Shown in pieces: positions 57,311 through 64,000 of a stretch of DNA of 64,000 nt. Each line of letters starts with the position of its first letter. Position 1 is the stretch's first letter. The stretch is from Lunularia cruciata (taxonomy: Eukaryota; Streptophyta; Marchantiopsida; Lunulariales; Lunulariaceae): positions 3,348,001-3,412,000 of the forward strand of contig OX419757.1 in NCBI GenBank assembly GCA_948567375.1. Direction: 5' to 3'. Under the pieces are notes generated by a model. The model did not search any database and was not told the origin of the DNA. It worked only from the letters and a program-made list of their open reading frames with translations. Both the position numbers and the translations under genes were made by a program.

Positions 57311-59999
57311 TTACAACGTATTGGAATCTCCAGAATCTTTAGTGTACTTCCACAAAGCCGCACCGAGCAAATTCGCTGCTGAGTGAGCTGCCATGGGGGT
57401 GGCAAGATCATTGGTGTAAAGTCCGAGTACTCCATAAATTATTCCCACAAACGTAGCCCTGCAAACAAGCAATTCATTTTGTGAGAATTCCTGTTGAATT
57501 CTTGGCTCGCCGGACAGTACCTCATTAGCTCTTTACCACGATTGTAGAGACATTGCAGATCAAAAGTTCCATTTTTGCGAGGTAATGAAACTGAGGGTGG
57601 TAACGCTCTCAGTCCAGCACTGTTCAATTTATCTGGGCTCTTATTATCTGTCTCAAGAAGTTGTACCACGGAAAGACGTACCATATTCCAAAAGCTGATT
57701 TTCTACCACCGCTAATATGCAAGACGCCAAAAATTACTCCCGCTCCCAAAACACCTCTCCAATCTGGTCCAAATGCAGGTAATAGAGCCCCACGAAAAAG
57801 AAGCTCCTACAGTAAGAAAGAAAAGTTTAGCGCTGCACAACCTGATTCACGGAGGTTGAACTAGCTATCCACCTATCACTCATATGAAATAGAGCCTCCT
57901 TCCGCGGCAAAAGAACTAATTGCTCTGAGCAATAAAATGTTCACAAACGCTCACCTACTCAACCCTGCGTTCTCCGTAGCGTTTCTTTTACTTACAAGGA
58001 GAAAGACGCAGCTCAAATACACCTCAGTAGTTATTGCATACCCTTGGTTATACCAGCCAGAGTGGAGTGGCGGATCGGCACATGAATATTAATCGAACGT
58101 AAACCATCCCATAATCCTGTTAAGAGTCACAAGAGGGACGGAATAAACTTTCGACATACCTCACTTATGCCAGATAGATAGGCCACTGTGAAATAATCGA
58201 CAGCTTTGAGATTTCCCAGCACCTGGCAGGAGACCATCAACCAAATGGTGTATTGGCACATTGCTAAGTGAAAGATAGCAGTTCAAAATCATGATAAGAA
58301 TGGAAAAGAGCTTTTCCTGCGGTAGGCTTGTTGGCAGCAAGGTAAAGTTTAAGCACCCGACAATTCGCTACTTCGCTCGATTCGGCAAAATCGGGCCACA
58401 CTCGAATCAGAATTTGACGAAGAGTAGAAACTAGCACTACTGTACCCACGGTTGGAATAATATGCCAAAGCTCTGTTGTATCTGCATTCAAGGGACAGAG
58501 AACAGGTAGCATCATCACAGGGGCGTGCAAAAGATTCTTATGGATGTTATAATATCTTGCAAAACCCTTTTATATCATTATCTTACGAAACCTGATGGAA
58601 CAACGGATAGAGGATACTTCAACTAAAGCAAACGTCTTTACCTAGGGCTACTTCGAACAAATATCAATGCAAAGTCCACTCCAACCCTGAAGGTTATGTC
58701 AACTTCCACATGTGGTTTTCGGGCATGTGTGGCACACGGTATGGTCCTCCGGTAACTTTCAGGTGAAATAGAAATGATGATTCTTTGCTTGCATGGGACT
58801 TTCAGCAAAAGACTGACAGCAAATTCAGCATGGAAGCCGACACCACAGCTCTTTATCAAACTACCAGTGATCAGAGGCAAATGTTCAGACATGCAAGGGC
58901 ACTGCTTGACTAGAAAGTAAAGCAAGAACTCAAAAGAAGTTCGTTCAGATAATAACTTCTTACATGGCATGAGTAAAGTGCAATCTGGAACGGACCAACC
59001 ACTTGAAGCAGCCGTGTGAGAGGCCTATCAAATTGCGACAGAGTCCGATTGTTACAATTTCTCTGTTCCCTATACCAAATGACAAATCCTAGAATGACAG
59101 TCCATAACACAGAAAAGTTCATGAAATGAATGAGAAGGTGCACTTATTTCTTCAAACCGTGATAGAAAATTCAGCATCGATGACACTTCAGAAACGAGCT
59201 CCAGCACAGCTATACCTGTAGTTCATGTATATAGCTAGCATGTAGGGGTTGACAATAAGGGGACAAACCTGCCTCGCAAGAAGACCTGCCAAAGCGATAG
59301 CTGCTGAAGTGCCGATACATGATGTCAAAACCACGGCTCTCTCAAGAGGAGCATACTTGCTCTCATCAGCTACCTGACTCAAGCTAGTCTTGTCGATTTC
59401 TTCAACAGCTGAACTGAGACTTACATCCCCTGTTTTGACCTCAGAGTCCCTCGAACTGCGCTTGTCTGAATCAAATCCCTTCCCAGGGCTGGTAACAACT
59501 TTTGCATTCCGCTTCTGTGTCCGCTCATTCTTTGCCAAAGCAACTATGCCATACGCACTTCGGGGATAGGAATTCTGTCATAAACCGTCAAATTTCACCA
59601 GTGAACACGAAAGTGCACATATGCCGTGAGTGTGAAACATTCCAAACCTAGATTCTGGAGATTTCGGCACCATAGTTAAATAAAACACGCTCTCGCTGGA
59701 AACCCCGATAGGAACGCATTACAAAAACGAGAGTAAGCTGAGCGACAAGTTATTCATATTCCAATTCTAGAATCAGTTCAGCAGAGCTTGCACGTATAAG
59801 AAAATGTAAATGATCCGAGAATTGGTTCCCGCTACGGACGTAATCTATCTATTATCTATACGTGTACAGAGAATCAACGGGCAGATTGCCAGAGCAAAAT
59901 TTTACATAGTATGAAAACCGAGAGAGGATTTGTAATTTGGTAGAAGCTGCGACCAACCGTTACAAAGAGCTGAGAAATTGGAACCGTAATTGTCGCCAT
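57311..59999 (-). CDS. CPBP/CAAX-type intramembrane protease, probably plastid-targeted, multi-exon
   Basis: Proposed exons (minus): start ATG at 59999 to about 59919 or 59958; 59574-59216; 59024-58964; one or more unresolved exons between 58963 and 58482; 58481-58357; 58222-58160; 57806-57682; 57458-57311 (stop TAA). Phases agree at the resolved junctions (for example CTACAG|GTATAG to GATAG|GCC, and GAG|GTATGT to TAG|GAG). The product carries the CPBP/Abi motifs: GISE-ELLFRG (EExxxR), FGVLH, and AHSAAN near the C-terminus. Hydrophobic segments occur in IALAGLLA, VVGPFQIALY, LGAGVIFGVLHI and TFVGIIYGVLGLY. The first 25-30 residues (MATITVPISQLF...) and the Ser/Arg/Lys-rich stretch fit a chloroplast transit peptide. 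Plant CPBP proteins are membrane proteases or protease homologues; the substrate here is unknown. The reading frame looks functional. Exact ends of exon 1 and the middle exon need transcript data. Confidence 0.88.
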
Positions 60000-60790
60000 A
60001 GCTATTGCCGAGCACCTTCAATCAATCACCTGCGGTGAATGATGGTTGATTTTCTCGCTCCTTGCCTTTTCATCGATCAAATTAGTCCTGTCAACCTTCC
60101 ACGATCAATCTATCATTCAGATGAATTTTCTTTCGGTGAGTTCTATGAAAGGGTTTCTACTCGTCGCCGAATCTTCTTTCAAGAATTTTGAACATCTCAA
60201 GTTCTGTGACAAAACAACGTCCTTATTTGTTCACTATGGAGCTCAGCAGGTTATCCTTAAAGCTCTGTGGTCTCATCGATTGCAGTCGATTTCCTTCCCT
60301 TTCATTTCATGTGGATATTACGGGGAGACCGCTACAGACAACTCGACTATCCCGGCAGCTTGTTCGCCGAACTTAACGTCTGTTAGATTGGCGAGATCCC
60401 TAAGTTGGTTAAGTTAGTTTGAGTTAGAATTTGGCTTTCAATCTTTTGCAATTAAACTTTTTTCCGATTAAAATTAAACTTTTTCCGAGTAAAGTCAAGT
60501 TATAGAATGGTATATGACCGGAAGTAATCATCTTCATTACTTTGTTTATGTTTACATATTTTGCCCCTGAAAAAAGATCCTATCCCCGAAAAATGTCGTA
60601 ACGTGTAATCAAACAATTATTAACGTATATCATGTAATTGGTTGACATGATATATGTCAATATTTTTTGATTTACTTATAATCTGTATTCAAAGCAAATC
60701 ATATTCAGCCGTGGTGGTTGCATCTTAATAAATATACTATCTCGTAGTGATTATATGCCATCGACTCTCGAGATAATTTAGCTGTTAAAT

Positions 60791-60820
60791 TAATTTGGTT
60801 TAATTTGGTTTAATTTGGTT
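60791..60820. repeat. 10-bp tandem repeat, three exact units
   Basis: TAATTTGGTT three times. Confidence 0.95.
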
Positions 60821-62243
60821 TGCAGCAGGTCGTTCTTGAAAGTAGACTTCACTTGAAAACTAACTGTTTTATTTTAACGTTTTAGATAACAATGATCTTT
60901 ATCTTCATATGTTCGATAATCCATCATGATTTGACTTTTCTCTTCAACAAATTAAGATGTTTCCTTATGTGGCTTTACGAGTGTCTACAAAAGAATTGAG
61001 AAATTCTAAATAAACTTGTGAATAAAATTTATTTGATATGGTGATTTTCATAATCTAAACGTGAGTTTATCTTTACACTACAGATGTTAGGTACCTTGTG
61101 AAATGTAAATTTCTTACAATATCCAGTAAAATTTTCTGAGTTGGTTTCTATATGTTTATATATATGTTTATTTTGTAATATGAATAGTTCTAAACTAATT
61201 ACTTGATCATGTATGTTTTTATTTTGCTGATATTTTTTCTAAATAATATTATTGCTTGTACTTTCCTATATGAAGCTCAAGTTGAGAGATGAAATGAGTG
61301 CTTTTGGATTGTTTGTCATTGATAATTTATTGATGAATATTTGAAATGGATAATGTTTCAATACAACATTGAAACATCCAGAATAATTTCTCTGCTTGAT
61401 GCAGAGAATGCTCGTCCTTTTCTTTTTGAAACTTTTGATTCTCATAATATATTTTTAGCTGAAATATTGGTACTTACAATGCAGATGGGTTGTTTCTTTT
61501 ATTTCATATCCTTAAATATTTCTTCCTGGTTGATATGTTTTTATCGACTGAACATTTTACATATAAGATTTATGTTAACATTCTAACACTAGTAAATAAA
61601 AAATTTATTACTATTAAATTTTAAATAAATAATTATTGTATATTTTAAATTAAATTATTAATTTTATTAAAATCAATGCTAAATCTAGATTCTATACAAT
61701 ATAATATATATAAAAAATTTCAACATAGTGGTTCAGTTCAAATCTTTTAAGCAGATCTTATGAATTATGCTTTATAAATTGAATGATTACTCATATATAA
61801 AATAGATATTTTTAAATATATCCTATCTTTAGTCATCTCCCACTAATCTTTCCATCTTATATAGTTTTACAGCGGTGATGGATTCTTTCCAATTTTGCAT
61901 TCAATTCAACTATCTCTACATATCTCTCTTAAGCTCTAAGTTTCGTAATATGATAGTTTATTCTTTTGACAAGATTACTATGAAAGTAATCCGTGTATAC
62001 ATATACAGATTTTCCTATCAGATTGATACGTATAGTATATATTATATGATCTGCATAAGAATAAAAATATACTTGTTTAGAATTTTAATCTCCTCCTTAT
62101 GATCATCAAGCATAGTGTATCCATATATATAGACATAAAAAGAATGTGTAATTGTTGTAAAGAATTTGTTGTAATTGTACCCTATCATCAACTATAGATT
62201 CCTAAAGAGAAAATTTTGTCTCTTTATGTTACTAAAGAAGAAG

Positions 62244-62281
62244 TCTAGATGATATATATATATATATATATATCATCTAGA
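62244..62281. repeat. perfect 38-bp palindrome with (AT)n centre
   Basis: TCTAGATGA flanks a (TA)n run and mirrors exactly. It can form a cruciform; instability in length is expected. Confidence 0.95.
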
Positions 62282-63846
62282 AAGATATGCGTGGAAAAGT
62301 AAAAATTGAAAGAAAGGAAAGTATCTGTTTAAACTTTCAAAGAATCCAAGGAAAGCTTCTCTACCTTCCGACATTAAGAAATGGATGACCCATCAAGTTA
62401 AAAGGTCAAAAGATATTTTTGAGCATGGAAAACTGATAAAAATTTAGTACGTATATCTATTCAAACATGATAAATGAAAAAAATAAACTCAAAGAAGAAG
62501 TACTTGATAAATTTTGAATATGTTACCTGATCTTTTTGAATGCTATAATTGATATTTCAAGTCACACATATCTAAGTACCATTCATTATTTAAGCAATCT
62601 TCCAAATTTAAAACACTTAAATAAAAATTTGGTGAAATAGGAAAATTAGTATTTCAAAGAGAATAAATTATATTCCATCACATGATGAAATTAGCTACTT
62701 ATTTATAGATTAAATTTTAAGATATAGTTCCTTAGAACCTATGATTAGATGTTCATTTGCAGAATAAAATGGTTTTAACTTGATTCTTTGGATAAATGTG
62801 CAGTTAAGCTGAACTGTGATGATATGAGTATGATAAACTTAATTATACTCTTATATTTCATTTTTATACTATATTTCAAGTAATATATTATTTCTTAATA
62901 AAGGGAGGAAGCTCTTGAAATATTATTTAGTTGGAATATATGAAGAGCCACTAGTAATTTTTTCTTGATATGCTTCTCTAGATTATTATAAATCAAACTT
63001 ACAACTTGAAAATGTCAAAAAAATTGCTATTTTTTTTATAAATTCTCCTTCTGGTTTTATATATAATCAATAATACATGGACTACTAATCAATATTTACT
63101 GTGGATTATTGAGATTTTTTTTCAATCCTAATTTTATTCAATATTCATAACACCAGAAATTATCACTCCAAACATACGCAAGAACCTCATGTTGTTTCCA
63201 TAAGAAGATAAATAATCTGTTATACACCTAAATTTTATATCCATATGTTTATCAACCTAAACTATACTTTTATGTTTTATATTTATATTTATATTTTTTA
63301 TTCTCACTTCCACAACAAAATATATAAGACAATTATCTATTTAGTGACGATAAGCTACATTATATACTAAAGCTAATCAGAAATGTTTAAGTCATCTTAT
63401 CAAGCATGTGTAGTTTTTTTGCTAATTTCACAAGTAAGTTAGGATACCTCTAACACAATGAAGTGAACTATACTTGTATTGAAGCAGAATACTTCAATCC
63501 TTGTATGTGATATGGCCCATTTATTCCTTTTAAAGAAGTTTTACTCAAATCTCAAAGTTTATAAACTAGATAAAATGATAAAATGATTATTCTTAAAAAC
63601 AACATGAATTATTTATGTTTCCGAAAAAAATAAGAGAATCAAGAAGAGGAATAATAAAGCAAAACGCACAAGAAACAACTACAGGATTCATACAAAAACA
63701 ACTTGAAATTTGTAAGAGGCAAAAACACTAGAACTACAAACTACAAATACAAAAGAATGCAACCTAGAAGAATAAACTACCATACAAAATAAAAGTAACA
63801 AGACTGAGAAATGGCAAAAATCTTGAAACCTTTTAACAGAGACAAA

Positions 63847-63990
63847 AATTGCAAAGAGATTTATTTTTTCATTGTTTTCACTAAGTAATGTAACTACAAG
63901 ATAAAAGGAAACGGCAAGAATTGCAAAGAGATTTATTTTTTCATTGTTTTCACTAAGTAATTTAACTACAAGATAAAAGGAAACGGCAGG
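63847..63990. repeat. 72-bp tandem duplication
   Basis: Units 63847-63918 and 63919-63990 are almost identical; the visible difference is AAGTAATG against AAGTAATT. A recent duplication. Confidence 0.93.
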
Positions 63991-64000
63991 AAAGGGGAAA

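Larger units (their letters stand above)
60000..64000. other. AT-rich intergenic DNA
   Basis: The first 400 bp are the 5' flank of the protease gene; a 123-codon plus-strand frame (60046-60417) there is unassigned. The rest is extremely AT-rich and has no recognisable gene or mobile element, only the small repeats listed separately. Confidence 0.5.

Noticed and set aside
58482-58963. Long minus-strand frame 58970-58638 as an exon of the CPBP gene
   Set aside because: Its phase does not fit the flanking exons over its full length; part of it may be exonic, but I could not choose the boundaries.
60046-60417. 123-codon plus-strand frame divergent from the CPBP gene (possible bidirectional promoter partner)
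   Set aside because: It lies in the 5' flank of the protease gene, matches no family, and a nested frame of similar length suggests chance.

Overview
The window looks like nuclear DNA of a land plant. It holds one intron-split plastid-type CPBP/CAAX protease gene, one single-exon plant-type gene of unknown function, one tRNA-Asn(GTT), and otherwise AT-rich intergenic DNA crowded with transposable elements. A non-seed plant (bryophyte or lycophyte) is a weak guess. It rests on the non-LTR elements with a restriction-like endonuclease (REL) found here, which are not typical of flowering plants.

Layout. 1-3.5 kb: intronless gene on the minus strand (1656-2600) with a histidine-rich C-terminus. 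3.5-12.3 kb: intergenic DNA with 3'-end fragments of non-LTR family 'A', a striking fold-back at 4253-4440, and a decayed plus-strand copy of non-LTR family 'B' (about 6.58-7.78 kb). 12.37-36.8 kb: a four-element nest. A minus-strand family-B non-LTR element is split at 13249/35117 by a Ty3/gypsy element ('gypsy-1', 13250-35116). Gypsy-1 is itself split in its integrase by a second Ty3/gypsy element ('gypsy-2', 14280-27397) and in its reverse transcriptase by a MULE DNA transposon (29185-32224). 37-57 kb: gene-poor DNA with many family-A tails (some with upstream REL coding sequence), one solo family-B tail, short tandem repeats and hairpins, and the tRNA-Asn gene (49670-49743). 57.3-60.0 kb: the CPBP/CAAX protease gene on the minus strand. 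60-64 kb: very AT-rich DNA with no recognisable gene.

The most interesting content is the non-LTR material. Families A and B share a REL-like C-terminal domain, and B also shows the order reverse transcriptase - CCHC-like finger - REL. Each family ends in its own short, repeatedly deposited 3' module containing a small hairpin. In family A the hairpin GGGGCTTAGCCCC carries an in-frame TAG, and the element ends in a T-run rather than poly(A). About twelve family-A ends lie in the window, all outside the nested block. None of the transposable-element reading frames looks intact. Alignments were made by eye, so boundaries marked 'about' are approximate.
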